Positions 29,196 through 37,928 of a stretch of DNA of 40,043 nt are shown here, one piece after another (position 1 is the first letter of the stretch; each line of letters opens with the position of its first letter). This DNA is from an uncultured Oscillibacter sp. (lineage in GTDB: Bacteria; Bacillota; Clostridia; Oscillospirales; Oscillospiraceae): the NCBI GenBank assembly GCA_934574045.1, contig CAKTMK010000020.1, positions 1 to 40,043 on the forward strand, read 5' to 3'. Under the pieces are notes generated by a model. That model searched no databases and was not told the origin of the DNA. It was given only the letters and a program-made list of their open reading frames with translations. The position numbers were made by a program, and so were the translations under genes.

Positions 29196-29708
29196 TCAGA
29201 CTTCCTCCGGCAGGGACTTTCCCAGTCGGCGGTACATGGTCTTTTTCACGGCCCGCAGGATGTTTTCGTACCCCGTGCAGCGGCACAGGTGGCCGGAGAG
29301 GAGCTTGCGGAGCTGATCGTCCGTATATTCCCTGCAGCTCTCCAGGATCTCCACCGCCGTCAGGATGAAGCCGGGGGAGCAGAAGCCGCACTGGATGGCC
29401 GCCTCGTCCACGAACGCCTGCTGGATGTCGCTCAGCTCGCCGTTGGGGCCCAGCAGGCCCTCCAGCGTGCGGATGGACTTGCCCTCCGCCCAGACGGCCA
29501 GATAGATGCAGGAGTTGAACGCCTCGCCGTCGATCAGGACGTTGCACGCGCCGCACTCGCCCACCTCGCAGCCCTTTTTCACGGAGGTCATGCGGAAGTC
29601 GTTGCGGAGCATGTCGGTCAGGCTGGCCCGCACGTCCACCGTCCGCTCCACCTCTTTGCCGTTGAGGGTGAAATGGACGACCTTATACTGCATCACGTGC
29701 TTTTCCAT
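29196..29708 (-). CDS. xdhC: xanthine dehydrogenase-type iron-sulfur subunit
   Basis: This is the 170-residue subunit with two [2Fe-2S] clusters that passes electrons from the molybdenum centre to FAD. The plant-ferredoxin-type cluster is CEVGECGACNVLIDG with a later Cys in FNSC; the second is IQCGFCSPGF ... HLCRCTGY. The ATG at 29708 overlaps the end of xdhB (ATGA) and has GGAGGTG 7 bases upstream. It is the third gene of the operon in the E. coli order XdhA-XdhB-XdhC; it is not the XdhC chaperone of other species. Confidence 0.95.
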   Translation of the reverse strand: MEKHVMQYKVVHFTLNGKEVERTVDVRASLTDMLRNDFRMTSVKKGCEVGECGACNVLIDGEAFNSCIYLAVWAEGKSIRTLEGLLGPNGELSDIQQAFVDEAAIQCGFCSPGFILTAVEILESCREYTDDQLRKLLSGHLCRCTGYENILRAVKKTMYRRLGKSLPEEV

Positions 29709-30589
29709 CACAGCGCACCTCCCGCCAGCTTTACGCTTTCGATAAACGCCCGCTTCGCGCTCTCCACGGCGATGTGCAGCCGGAAGTCCCGGCTGGCGCG
29801 CCACGAGTCGCGGGGGTTGATATCCTCCTTCACGGCCTGAGAGAACGATTCCGCCAGCTCCGCGGAGACCGGTTGGCCCGCGGCCAGCTTTTCCGCCGTC
29901 TCCGCCCGCAGGGGGATCGGCCCGGCCACGCCGAAGGCCACCCGCGCCCGCTCCACCGTCTTTTTGTCGGCGGACAGCCGCACGTTGACGGACGTTCCCA
30001 GCGTGGCGATGTCCATGGCGTTGCGCATGGAGTATTTGATGTAGTGGCCGAAGGTCCCCTCGTAGCTGGCCTTGGGAATGAGGACGCCGGTCTGGATCTC
30101 GCCGGGGCGGATATCCACCTTTCCGGCGCGGATGTAAAACTCCTGAATGGGGACGCGCCGCACGCCCTCCGGCCCGGTCAGCTCGATCACCGCGTCCCAC
30201 GCGAACAGGGTGGACGCAGAGTCCGCCGAGGTCACGCCGTTGCAGGTGTTGCCGCCGATGGTGCCGATGTTGCGGATCTGGGGGCCGCCCACCTGATCCA
30301 CCGCCTCGCCCAGCACGTTGATGTACTTCTGGATCAGCGGGTCCCGGGTGATGTGGGAAAAGCTGGTGAGCGAGCCGATACGCAGCGTGCCGTCCGGCTC
30401 CATGGAAACGCCCCGCAGCGCGTCGATCCCGTAAATGGAGATCAGCTCCGCGCCCGCGCGCTTGCCCTCCCGCATCTGCACCAGCACGTCGGACCCGCCG
30501 GCGATGATCTGGGCGTCGGGATGCTCCACGCGGAGGGAGACGGCCTCCTCCACGGTGTTGGCCTCATAGAGGGCTTTCATATCATACAT
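29708..30589 (-). CDS. xdhB: xanthine dehydrogenase-type FAD subunit
   Basis: This is the 293-residue FAD-binding subunit. Flavin-binding motifs are AQIIAGGSDVLVQM near the N-terminus and IRNIGTIGGNTCNG in the middle; the C-terminal part is the CO-dehydrogenase flavoprotein-like domain. The length matches E. coli XdhB (292). It follows xdhA after 15 bases and overlaps xdhC by one base beyond the shared ATGA. Confidence 0.95.
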   Translation of the reverse strand: MYDMKALYEANTVEEAVSLRVEHPDAQIIAGGSDVLVQMREGKRAGAELISIYGIDALRGVSMEPDGTLRIGSLTSFSHITRDPLIQKYINVLGEAVDQVGGPQIRNIGTIGGNTCNGVTSADSASTLFAWDAVIELTGPEGVRRVPIQEFYIRAGKVDIRPGEIQTGVLIPKASYEGTFGHYIKYSMRNAMDIATLGTSVNVRLSADKKTVERARVAFGVAGPIPLRAETAEKLAAGQPVSAELAESFSQAVKEDINPRDSWRASRDFRLHIAVESAKRAFIESVKLAGGAL

Positions 30590-30604
30590 TGCGGTTTCCT
30601 CCTC

Positions 30605-32899
30605 TCAGTCCCGGATCAGCCCGGCCTTGCGGAACTCCGCGTACAGCACGTGGGGCGTGATGGGGCAGCGGTCGATGGAAACGCCCGTGGCGTTGAGAAT
30701 GGCGTTGCGGATGGCCGGCGCGCCGGAGCAGGCCGGCGGCTCGCCCAGCGCCTTGGTGCCGTAAGGCGAGGTGGGTTCCGGATTTTCCACGAACTCGCCC
30801 TCCAGATGGGGGTGGTCCATGAAGGTGGAGAGCTTATAGTCCAGCAGGTTGTTGTTGAGGGGCCTGCCGGTCTTTTCGTCGAACTTCAGCTCCTCGGACA
30901 GCCCGTAGCCGATGGCCATGGACATTCCGCCGTGGACCTGCGCCTCGGCAAGCTGGGGGTTGATGAGCGTTCCGCAGTCGTGAACGTTCACAAGGTCCAC
31001 CAGTTTTACCTTGCACATGGGGATGTCCACCTCCACCTCCGCGAAGGAACAGCCGAAGGAATAGGCGTTGGTGCGGATCTGGGCGGTGGTTTCGGCGGTG
31101 ATGTGCTGGCTGTGGTCCACGGAGTAGAGCGCCTCCATCGCAAGGTCGCCCAGCGACTTGAGGATGCGGCCGTCCGTCTTGCGGACGATGTTCCCGTCCA
31201 CGATGTCCAGATTGCTCACCGGCATGCGGGTCTGCTCCTTGGCGATGTTCAGGATGCGCTCCCGCAGGGCCATGCCCGTCTGCATGATGGAAAAGCCGCC
31301 GATATAGGTCTGACGGGAGGCGTACGCGCCGGTGCCGTAGGGCGTCACGTCGGTGTCCTGCGTGGAGACCACGTGGACCATCTCCACCGGCACGCCCACC
31401 GCGTCCGCCACCATCTGGGAATAGGCGGTGTCGCAGCCCTGACCGATCTCCGTCTCGCCGGTCTGGAACTGGAGGGAGCCGTCCTGATTGAGCACCATCC
31501 GGCAGGAGGAGCTTTCCATGGAGATGGGCCACACGGCGGTGTTGTACCAGAACACGGCGCAGCCCACGCCCCGGCGCACCGGGCCGGTCTGGTTCTGATA
31601 TTCCTTCTGCTTGCGGGCAAAGTCCATATAGGCCATGCCCTTGTCCATGCACTGGTTGAACGTGTCGGTGTACAGCTCGTTTTTGGAGAAGGGGTCCACA
31701 TAGCCCACCGGCATCAGATGCGCCCGGCGGAAGGCAATGGGGTCCTGTCCCAGCGCCCGGGCCACGTCCTCGATGTGGCTCTCTCCGGCGAACATGGCCT
31801 GCGGGATGCCGTAGCCCCGCATGGCGCCCGCCGCTGGACGGTTGGTGAACACCGTCCAGCTGTCGCACTCCACGTTGTCGCAGGGGTAGAGCTGGGGAAA
31901 CGCGCCCATGCCCTTGGCCACGATGCCGTGGCCGTGGGACGCGTAGGCACCCTGATTGGAAAACGCCTCGAACTTCCGGGCGACGAAGGTGCCGTCCGGC
32001 CGGAGCCAGGAGATGATATGGGTGCGGATGGCGTGGCGCACGCGGTTGGAGACGAACGTCTCCTCCCGGCTGCACTCCAGCTTCACCAGCCGGCCGCCCA
32101 GCTGCGTGGTCAGCCACGCGCACAGCGGCTCATAGAGCGCGTCCTGCTTGTTGCCGAAGCCGCCGCCGATATAGGGCTTGATGACCCGGACGTTTCCCCA
32201 GGGAATGCCCAGCGCCTGCCCGATCACGCGGCGGACGATGTGGGGGATCTGGGTGGAGGAGACCACCACGATCCGGCCGGAGTCCTCATAGGCGTAGCAG
32301 CCGTGGTTTTCAATGTGGCAGTGCTGCACGGTGGGGGTGTCGTACCACCCCTCCACCTTGATAAGACCCGGCTCCTGAATGGCCTTTTCATAGTCACCCC
32401 GGCGGATGTCGGTGTGGGCCAGCACATTGCCGGGGTACTTTTCGTGGAGCTGGGGCGCGTCCGGCTTCATGGCCTCCTGCGGGTCCAGCACGAAGGGGAG
32501 CTCGTCATACTCCACCTTGATGGCCCGGACGGCCTGCGCCGCGGCCACCTCGTCCTCCGCCACCACGACGGCCACATCGTCGCCGTAATAGCGCACGTGG
32601 CGGTTGAGCAGCATCCGGTCCGCCACGTCCTGATGGTGGGGGTCCATGGACCATGGATGGCCCGCCGTGGGGAAGGGACGGTCCGGCGCGTCGAAGCAGG
32701 TGAGGATCTTCACCACGCCGGGGACCTGCTCCGCCTCGGTGATGTCCACGGACTTCACATAGCCGTGGGCGATGGTGCTGTGCTTGACCTTGGCGATCAG
32801 GGCGCTGCGGTCGCACAGATCGTCCACATACTTCGCCCGGCCTGTGGCCTTTTCGTACGCGTCCACGCGGGTAATGCTCCTGCCGACGCTCTTGCTCAT
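30605..32899 (-). CDS. xdhA: xanthine dehydrogenase-type molybdenum subunit
   Basis: This is the 764-residue molybdopterin-binding subunit that hydroxylates a purine or similar heterocycle. Visible are IGGGFGNKQD, AMRGYGIPQAMF, GETEIGQGCDTAYSQM (molybdopterin/equatorial region) and the catalytic Glu720 in KALGEPPACSGAPA. AAAGGAGG lies 8 bases before ATG. No obvious promoter is visible in the 98 bases between it and the divergent mocA gene. Together with XdhB and XdhC it would form a three-subunit enzyme; the exact substrate (xanthine, purine, nicotinate-like) cannot be decided. Confidence 0.95.
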   Translation of the reverse strand: MSKSVGRSITRVDAYEKATGRAKYVDDLCDRSALIAKVKHSTIAHGYVKSVDITEAEQVPGVVKILTCFDAPDRPFPTAGHPWSMDPHHQDVADRMLLNRHVRYYGDDVAVVVAEDEVAAAQAVRAIKVEYDELPFVLDPQEAMKPDAPQLHEKYPGNVLAHTDIRRGDYEKAIQEPGLIKVEGWYDTPTVQHCHIENHGCYAYEDSGRIVVVSSTQIPHIVRRVIGQALGIPWGNVRVIKPYIGGGFGNKQDALYEPLCAWLTTQLGGRLVKLECSREETFVSNRVRHAIRTHIISWLRPDGTFVARKFEAFSNQGAYASHGHGIVAKGMGAFPQLYPCDNVECDSWTVFTNRPAAGAMRGYGIPQAMFAGESHIEDVARALGQDPIAFRRAHLMPVGYVDPFSKNELYTDTFNQCMDKGMAYMDFARKQKEYQNQTGPVRRGVGCAVFWYNTAVWPISMESSSCRMVLNQDGSLQFQTGETEIGQGCDTAYSQMVADAVGVPVEMVHVVSTQDTDVTPYGTGAYASRQTYIGGFSIMQTGMALRERILNIAKEQTRMPVSNLDIVDGNIVRKTDGRILKSLGDLAMEALYSVDHSQHITAETTAQIRTNAYSFGCSFAEVEVDIPMCKVKLVDLVNVHDCGTLINPQLAEAQVHGGMSMAIGYGLSEELKFDEKTGRPLNNNLLDYKLSTFMDHPHLEGEFVENPEPTSPYGTKALGEPPACSGAPAIRNAILNATGVSIDRCPITPHVLYAEFRKAGLIRD

Positions 32900-32937
32900 G
32901 GGACTGGCCTCCTTTTGAAGTGAACTTTCCCGTCCGG

Positions 32938-32967
32938 TTGACTGGAGGCGGGAAAAGCGGATATACT
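32938..32967 (+). promoter_or_regulatory. mocA promoter
   Basis: TTGACT (32938-32943) and TATACT (32962-32967) are separated by 18 bases, 31 bases before the mocA ATG. An inverted repeat TTTCCCG ... CGGGAAA (32925-32931 and 32949-32955, approximately) flanks the -35 box in this divergent region. Confidence 0.7.
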
Positions 32968-32997
32968 AAGGAAAAACAGAGGAAACGGGGGAACGGA

Positions 32998-33591
32998 ATG
33001 GAAAAGCTGGGATGCGCGGTCCTCGCCGCGGGGAACGCGCGGCGCTTCGGCGCCAACAAGCTGACCGCGGCGCTGGAGGGCCGCCTGCTGATCGAGCGGG
33101 TGCTGGAAACGGTCCCGGCGGAGCGGTTTTCCGCCGTGACGGTGGTGACGCAGTATCCGCAGATCCTGAAGCTGGCGGGAGAGTATCGTTTCTCCGCCGT
33201 ATTCAACGAGCATCCGGAGGAGGGCCTGAGCCGCTCCGTCCGGCTGGGGCTGACGGCCCTGCGGGACTGCTCCGCCGTGTGCTTCATGGTGGCGGACCAG
33301 CCGCTCCTGCGGCAGGAGTCCGTGGCCGCGCTGACGGAGTTTTTCCTCCAGTCGCCCCAGTCCATCGCGGCGCTGGGCCACGGCGGGAAGCGGGGCAATC
33401 CCTGCGTGTTTCCCGCCCGGTTCTACCCGGAGCTGATGAAGCTGACCGGAGACGTGGGCGGCGCGGCGGTCATCCGCCGCCACGAGGACGACCTGCGTAT
33501 TCTGGAAGTCCCGGCCCGGGAGCTGTGGGACGTGGACACGCCGGAGGCGCTGGCGCGGCTGGCCGCGCTGGAGGAGGGCGGCGGGCGCTGA
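32998..33591 (+). CDS. mocA: molybdenum cofactor cytidylyltransferase-like protein (MocA/YgfJ family)
   Basis: This is a 197-residue nucleotidyltransferase with the sequence LGCAVLAAGNARRFGANKLT, FMVADQPLL and WDVDTPEALARL typical of MocA/YgfJ. It attaches CMP to molybdopterin, or serves as the maturation factor of selenium-dependent molybdenum hydroxylases, the subfamily that accompanies such enzymes in Clostridia. ATG 32998 follows a GGGGGAACGG ribosome site; 26 more codons upstream are open but overlap the promoter. It is placed between the two hydroxylase operons on the opposite strand, supporting a shared service role. Confidence 0.92.
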   Translation: MEKLGCAVLAAGNARRFGANKLTAALEGRLLIERVLETVPAERFSAVTVVTQYPQILKLAGEYRFSAVFNEHPEEGLSRSVRLGLTALRDCSAVCFMVADQPLLRQESVAALTEFFLQSPQSIAALGHGGKRGNPCVFPARFYPELMKLTGDVGGAAVIRRHEDDLRILEVPARELWDVDTPEALARLAALEEGGGR

Positions 33592-33639
33592 GCGCCCGAT
33601 GGAAAGCGGTCTGCGCCAGCCCGGCGCGGGCCGTTTCCG

Positions 33640-36189
33640 TTATTTCCGGGAGTACGGCGTATTTTCCAGCGGAAGGCTGGTGCGCAGCTTGCCGTCGTAG
33701 CGGAAGTAGGCGTCCGAAATAGCGGGCGCGGTGGGGATGGAGGTGATCTCGCCGATGCCGATGGCGCCGCAGGCCACGTTCAGTCCCGGCTTTTCCACGA
33801 TCAGCGGCTGGATCTCCGGGATCTGGTTGGCCCGGAACAGGCCCAGCGTTCCGTATTTCGCAAGGGGCTTGCAGTCCGTCAGGGGATAGCGCTCCGTCAG
33901 GGCGTATCCCATGCTCATGACTACGCCGCCCTCGATCTGCCCCTCCACGCTGGTGGGGTTGACCGCCTTGCCCACGTCGTGGGCGGCCACGATCCGCTCG
34001 ATCTTCCCATCGTCGTTGAGGACGCACACCTGCGTGGCGTAGCCGTAGGCCACGTGGCTGACGGGATTGGGCACGTCCGCGCCCAGCGGGTCGGTCTTGG
34101 CCAGATATTCGCCGTAAAACTCCCGGCCCTCCAGCTCGGCGAGGGGCGCTTCGGCCATGGCGGCCCGGAGCGTCTCGCAGGCGCGGCGGCAGGCCTCGCC
34201 GGTGATAAGCGTCTGGCGGGAGCCGGAGGTGGTGCCGGAGTCCGGCGCGCGCCACGTGTTGGACCGCTCGTATACCACCTCGTCCCGGCGCAGACCGGTC
34301 TGGTCGCAGACCATCTGCGTGAGGACGGTGCCCAGCCCCTGCCCGATGCAGGATGCGCCGGCGTAGATGTGGAGCTTTCCGCCCTCCACCGTCAGGCGGA
34401 CCCGGCCCGTGTCCGGGATGCCCACGCCCACGCCCGCGTTCTTCATGGCGCAGGCGATGCCGGCGTAGCGCGCCTTTTCGTAATAAGGCTTCACGGCCTC
34501 CAGTGTTTCGGCAAGGCCGGTGGAATCGTCCACGATCTGCCCGTTGGGCAGCTCCTGCCCGGGGCGGATGGCGTTGCGCCAGCGGATCTCCCACGGGGAG
34601 ATGCCCACCTTGTCCGCCATCTGGTTCAAAAGCGTCTCGATGCAGAAGCACGTCTGGGTCACGCCGAAGCCGCGGAACGCGCCCGCGGGCGGGTTGTTGG
34701 TGTAATAGGCCCAGCCGTCGATCTCAAAATTCTGATAGTTGTACGGCCCCGCCGCGTGGGTGCAGGCCCGCTCCAGAACCGGCCCGCCCAGCGAGGCGTA
34801 AGCGCCGGTGTCGGCGATGACCTCCGCGGCCACGCCCTGAATAATGCCGTTTTCATCACAGCCCAGCGAAAATTCCATCTCCATGGGGTGGCGCTTGGGG
34901 TGGATGAGGATGCTCTCCGCCCGGGTGAGCTTCACCTTCACGGGCCGCTGGGTGAGGTACGCCACCAGCGCCGCGTGGTGCTGGACGGTCACGTCCTCTT
35001 TTCCGCCGAAGCCGCCGCCCACCAGCATATTTTTGACCTTTACCTTTTCCGCGGGCAGGCCCAGCATCCCCATCGTCTCGTGCTGCGTGTCGTAAGCGCC
35101 CTGATCCGTGGAGAGGATCACCACGCCGCCGTCCTCCGGATACGCCAGCGCGCACTCCGGTTCCAGAAACGCGTGCTCCGTCCACGGCGTCGAGAACCGC
35201 TGGGTCAGCACGTATTTCGACCGGGCGATGGCCTCCGCGGGGTTGCCGCGCTGGATGTGCTTGTGGGCCAGCAGGTTGCCGGACTGATGCACCAGCGGCG
35301 CGTCGGGCAGCATGGCCTCCTGCGGGCTGCGCACCATGGGCAGCTCCTCATAGTCCACCCGCACCAGCGCCTTGGCCTGCGCCAGGATCTCCGGCGTCTC
35401 CGCCGCCACGATGCAGACCGCGTCGCCCAGATAGTGGGTGATGCCGCCCACGGGGATCATGGTGTCCCAGTCCTTCTGAAGGTGGCCCACCTTGTTTTTC
35501 CCCGGAATGTCCTCCGCGGTGAACACGCCCGCCACGCCCGGCAGGGCCTTGGCCTCCTCCGTATGGATGGCCAGCACCCGTGCCCGGGGATACCGGCTGC
35601 GCACCGCGCTGGCGTAAAGCATCCCGTCTATGTACACGTCGTCGGGGTACTGCCCCGTTCCCGTCACCTTTTCCCGCACGTCCACCCGGGGGACCCGGCT
35701 GCCCAGCGACCAGTCCTGCGGCTCCGGCGGGATCTCTCCGCTGCGCAGCACCTCCGCCGCCAGCAGGATGCCGTCGATGATCTTCACGTATCCGGTGCAG
35801 CGGCAGATGTTGTTGCGGATGGCGAACGCCGCCTCCTCCCGGGTGGGGGAGGGATTCTGGTCCAGCAGACCCTTGGCGGACATCACCATGCCCGGGATGC
35901 AGAAGCCGCACTGAACGGCCCCCGCCTTTCCGAAGGCGTAGGTGAACGCCTCCCGCTCGAAATCGCTCAGGCCCTCCACCGTCACGATGCTCTTGCCCTC
36001 CAGCTTGTCGGTCTGGGGGACGCAGGCCTTGGTGGCCTTTCCGTCGATGAGCACCGTGCAGGTGCCGCAGGCGCCCTCACTGCATCCGTCCTTCACCGAG
36101 GTCAGGCGCAGGCTGTCCCGCAGAAAGCGGATGAGCTTCTGGTTTTTTTCCGCGCACACGGTCCTGCCGTTCACGGTAAATGTCGCCAT
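33640..36189 (-). CDS. selenium-dependent type molybdenum hydroxylase (fused iron-sulfur and molybdenum domains)
   Basis: This is an 849-residue fusion. Residues 1-160 carry two [2Fe-2S] clusters (CSEGACGTCTVLIDG, then VQCGFCIPGM ... NICRCTGY); residues 180-849 form the molybdopterin domain with LVGGGFGGKEDV, AGAFRGFGVTQT and the catalytic Glu814 in GAIGIGEITSIPTAPA. The architecture and length match the clostridial selenium-dependent xanthine dehydrogenase/molybdenum hydroxylase family, where labile selenium is a ligand of molybdenum, not selenocysteine. There is no in-frame TGA. GAGGAGG precedes ATG 36189. No FAD subunit is fused, so the electron acceptor must be another protein. The substrate may be xanthine or another purine. 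Confidence 0.92.
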   Translation of the reverse strand: MATFTVNGRTVCAEKNQKLIRFLRDSLRLTSVKDGCSEGACGTCTVLIDGKATKACVPQTDKLEGKSIVTVEGLSDFEREAFTYAFGKAGAVQCGFCIPGMVMSAKGLLDQNPSPTREEAAFAIRNNICRCTGYVKIIDGILLAAEVLRSGEIPPEPQDWSLGSRVPRVDVREKVTGTGQYPDDVYIDGMLYASAVRSRYPRARVLAIHTEEAKALPGVAGVFTAEDIPGKNKVGHLQKDWDTMIPVGGITHYLGDAVCIVAAETPEILAQAKALVRVDYEELPMVRSPQEAMLPDAPLVHQSGNLLAHKHIQRGNPAEAIARSKYVLTQRFSTPWTEHAFLEPECALAYPEDGGVVILSTDQGAYDTQHETMGMLGLPAEKVKVKNMLVGGGFGGKEDVTVQHHAALVAYLTQRPVKVKLTRAESILIHPKRHPMEMEFSLGCDENGIIQGVAAEVIADTGAYASLGGPVLERACTHAAGPYNYQNFEIDGWAYYTNNPPAGAFRGFGVTQTCFCIETLLNQMADKVGISPWEIRWRNAIRPGQELPNGQIVDDSTGLAETLEAVKPYYEKARYAGIACAMKNAGVGVGIPDTGRVRLTVEGGKLHIYAGASCIGQGLGTVLTQMVCDQTGLRRDEVVYERSNTWRAPDSGTTSGSRQTLITGEACRRACETLRAAMAEAPLAELEGREFYGEYLAKTDPLGADVPNPVSHVAYGYATQVCVLNDDGKIERIVAAHDVGKAVNPTSVEGQIEGGVVMSMGYALTERYPLTDCKPLAKYGTLGLFRANQIPEIQPLIVEKPGLNVACGAIGIGEITSIPTAPAISDAYFRYDGKLRTSLPLENTPYSRK

Positions 36190-36256
36190 CGTGTTCTCCT
36201 CCTCAAGCTCCGTGACCGGCCCCGGTCCCACGGCCTGTTTTCGTCGGCCCCCAATG

Positions 36257-36304
36257 AAAGGTTGACCTTTTCATGATTATACAATAATTTTCAGGCAGGC
36301 GCAA
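36257..36304 (-). promoter_or_regulatory. promoter of the fused hydroxylase and leader inverted repeat
   Basis: On the minus strand TTGCGC (36299-36304) and a perfect TATAAT (36276-36281) are separated by 17 bases. Just downstream an inverted repeat AAAGGT-TG-ACCTTT (36257-36270) overlaps the expected start region and may be an operator, for instance for purine or metal control (inference). Confidence 0.7.
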
Positions 36305-36340
36305 TCTCTGTTTGTGCGTTTCGTTATACTACTTGAACTA

Positions 36341-36970
36341 TCACGCATCCTCGCGGGGCAGCTCCCAGCCCACCAGAAGCGCCCCGTCCCGGACGGTGAC
36401 GGCGGCCTCGTCCGCGGCGAAGTGATTGCTCACGCCCACGGCCACCTCCGGCCGCAGCACGGCGTTTTCCAGCGGGTACTGAAGGCCCGTCTCGTCCACG
36501 CCCCGGGCCTCGCCCGCCATGGGGAACACGGACACAAGGCCCCAGTCCACCTGCCGCCGGAGGGTCAGCGTCTCGTTTTCCACCGCCGTCCAGCAGAAAT
36601 CGTCGCCGTACAGCCAGCCCCGCGCGCCGCTGCGGCGCAGATACAAAAGCGCCTGAAAGTTGGCCAGCGTGTGGTCCAGCCGCTTTCCACCGGTGCCGCC
36701 GTAGAGGTAAAACTCCCGGCAGCCCCGCTCCAGCCCCAGCTTCACGGCCAGCATGGTGTCCGTGTCGTCCTTTTCCACCGGCACCCGCTGCACGGGCACG
36801 CCGGACGGCTCCGGCATGGAGTCAAAGTCCCCCAGCACCAGCGCCGGGTCGATCCCCAGCCTGCGGCACAGGCGGTAGCCCGCGTCGGCGGCGATCACCA
36901 GATCGCCGGGAGCGGGCCGCTCCCGCAGGCCGAAAAAGTCCCCCGCGGCAAAGATAAAGCAGCGTTCCAT
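36341..36970 (-). CDS. thiN: thiamin pyrophosphokinase
   Basis: This is a 209-residue enzyme that converts thiamin plus ATP to thiamin diphosphate. Motifs are IAADAGYRLCRRLG, LVLGDFDSMPEP, VEKDDTDTMLAVKLGLE (catalytic Asp block) and LYGGTGGKRLDHTLANFQAL, and SNHFAADEAAVTVRDG in the C-terminal thiamin-binding domain. GGAGGG lies 6 bases before ATG. It is divergent from the thiT unit, forming a thiamin salvage pair: ThiT imports thiamin and ThiN activates it. Confidence 0.96.
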   Translation of the reverse strand: MERCFIFAAGDFFGLRERPAPGDLVIAADAGYRLCRRLGIDPALVLGDFDSMPEPSGVPVQRVPVEKDDTDTMLAVKLGLERGCREFYLYGGTGGKRLDHTLANFQALLYLRRSGARGWLYGDDFCWTAVENETLTLRRQVDWGLVSVFPMAGEARGVDETGLQYPLENAVLRPEVAVGVSNHFAADEAAVTVRDGALLVGWELPREDA

Positions 36971-37023
36971 CTGCGTCCCTCCGGTTCTTCATTTGACCCG
37001 GCGCCCGCCGGACCGTTTTGCCC

Positions 37024-37053
37024 ATTTTAGCATATTGCGGCGCGGAATGATAT
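37024..37053 (-). promoter_or_regulatory. candidate thiN promoter
   Basis: On the minus strand an extended -10 TGC-TAAAAT (TAAAAT at 37024-37029) is preceded 17 bases upstream by the weak -35 TATCAT (37047-37052). No riboswitch is seen on this side. Confidence 0.4.
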
Positions 37054-37096
37054 GGTCCCGCGCATTTTTCGGCCATTTTACCACAGGTCCGCCCGC

Positions 37097-37125
37097 TTGA
37101 CAAACGGAGACTGTCCGATTATAAT
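37097..37125 (+). promoter_or_regulatory. thiT promoter
   Basis: A perfect TTGACA (37097-37102) and a perfect TATAAT (37120-37125) are separated by 17 bases, starting transcription near 37132, immediately before the TPP riboswitch. Confidence 0.9.
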
Positions 37126-37134
37126 GAGCCTGAC

Positions 37135-37226
37135 AATTCCAAGGGGTGCTGGCGGAAGCCGGCTGAGATGGACGTATCCCCGCCCGATCCCTCGAACCTG
37201 ATCCGGATAATGCCGGCGTAGGAATG
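37135..37226 (+). promoter_or_regulatory. TPP riboswitch (THI element)
   Basis: The conserved THI-box parts appear in order: GGGGTGCT (37143-37150), the CTGAGATG block (37163-37170), CGAACCTGATCCGGATAATG (37193-37212) and GCGTAGGAA (37216-37224). The closing P1 stem is TTCC/GGAA. When thiamin diphosphate is bound, it should favour the terminator that follows and so shut off thiT. Confidence 0.96.
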
Positions 37227-37238
37227 TGAGCTGTTTTG

Positions 37239-37277
37239 CCGCATGACGAGGCCGGAGCCAGTCGTGCGGATTTTTTT
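37239..37277 (+). terminator. riboswitch-controlled terminator before thiT
   Basis: CCGCATGAC pairs with GTCGTGCGG (one G-T pair), followed by A and seven Ts. It lies 13 bases after the riboswitch and 58 bases before thiT, the expected place for ligand-induced termination. Its loop contains CCGGAGCC, which is fully complementary to GGCTCCGG at 37286-37293 downstream. Confidence 0.88.
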
Positions 37278-37334
37278 CGCCCGCAGGCTCCGGGTCGCGG
37301 GATTGCCAATTCAGAAAGAGAGGAAGTCTTTCCA

Positions 37335-37910
37335 ATGAAGCACAGCCGCATCCGCATGATCTGCGAGGCTGCCGTCCTGATGGCTCTGGCGCAGATCCTC
37401 AGCTACATCAAGCTCTATGAATTCCCCAACGGCGGGTCCATCGACTGCGCCATGGTCCCCATCATTCTCTTCGCCGTGCGGTACGGCGCGGGCTGGGGCA
37501 CCGGCGTGGGTCTGGTCTACGGCGCGATGCAGTATTTCTTTGCCAACGGCATCTCCATCGACTGGACCACGATCATCTGCGACTATTTCCTTGCCTACGC
37601 TCTGCTGGGCCTTGGCGCGGGACTGTTCCACGGACAGAAGTACGGCGTGTACGCCGGGACGCTGTGCGGCGGCGCGCTGCGCTTCCTCGCCCATCTGGCG
37701 GTGGGCGCCATCGTGTGGGGCCAGTGGATGCCGGACGAGTTCTTCGGCATGACCATGACCAACCCGTGGTTCTACTCCCTCCTTTATAATGGGAGCTATA
37801 TGCTGCCGGACATCGCGATCTGCTGCGTGATCTTCGCCCTGCTGTACCGCCCGCTGAAGAAGTACTTCACCTGCGCGGACCTGCGGGCCGGGGAGTCCCA
37901 GTCCGTCTGA
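37335..37910 (+). CDS. thiT: thiamin-binding S component of an ECF transporter
   Basis: This is a 191-residue membrane protein with six hydrophobic helices, the ThiT substrate-binding subunit that joins a shared ECF energising module. It begins MKHSRIRMICEAAVLMALAQ, with the helix-1 alanine-rich motif for contact with the module, and has KLYEFPNGGSIDCAMVPI plus WMPDEFFGMTMTNPWFYSLL near the thiamin pocket. ATG 37335 follows AGAGGAAG. The TPP riboswitch upstream confirms the substrate. Confidence 0.96.
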   Translation: MKHSRIRMICEAAVLMALAQILSYIKLYEFPNGGSIDCAMVPIILFAVRYGAGWGTGVGLVYGAMQYFFANGISIDWTTIICDYFLAYALLGLGAGLFHGQKYGVYAGTLCGGALRFLAHLAVGAIVWGQWMPDEFFGMTMTNPWFYSLLYNGSYMLPDIAICCVIFALLYRPLKKYFTCADLRAGESQSV

Positions 37911-37928
37911 GCGTCCCGCCTGAAAAAC

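Noticed and set aside
33592..33639. Terminator between the convergent mocA and fused hydroxylase genes
   Set aside because: GGAAA...TTTCC and GCGCC...GGCGC can pair, but there is no proper T-run in either direction.
29774..36276. Plus-strand open frames of 1049 and 765 codons opposite the xdh and fused hydroxylase genes
   Set aside because: They are antisense shadows with low-complexity composition and no start signals.
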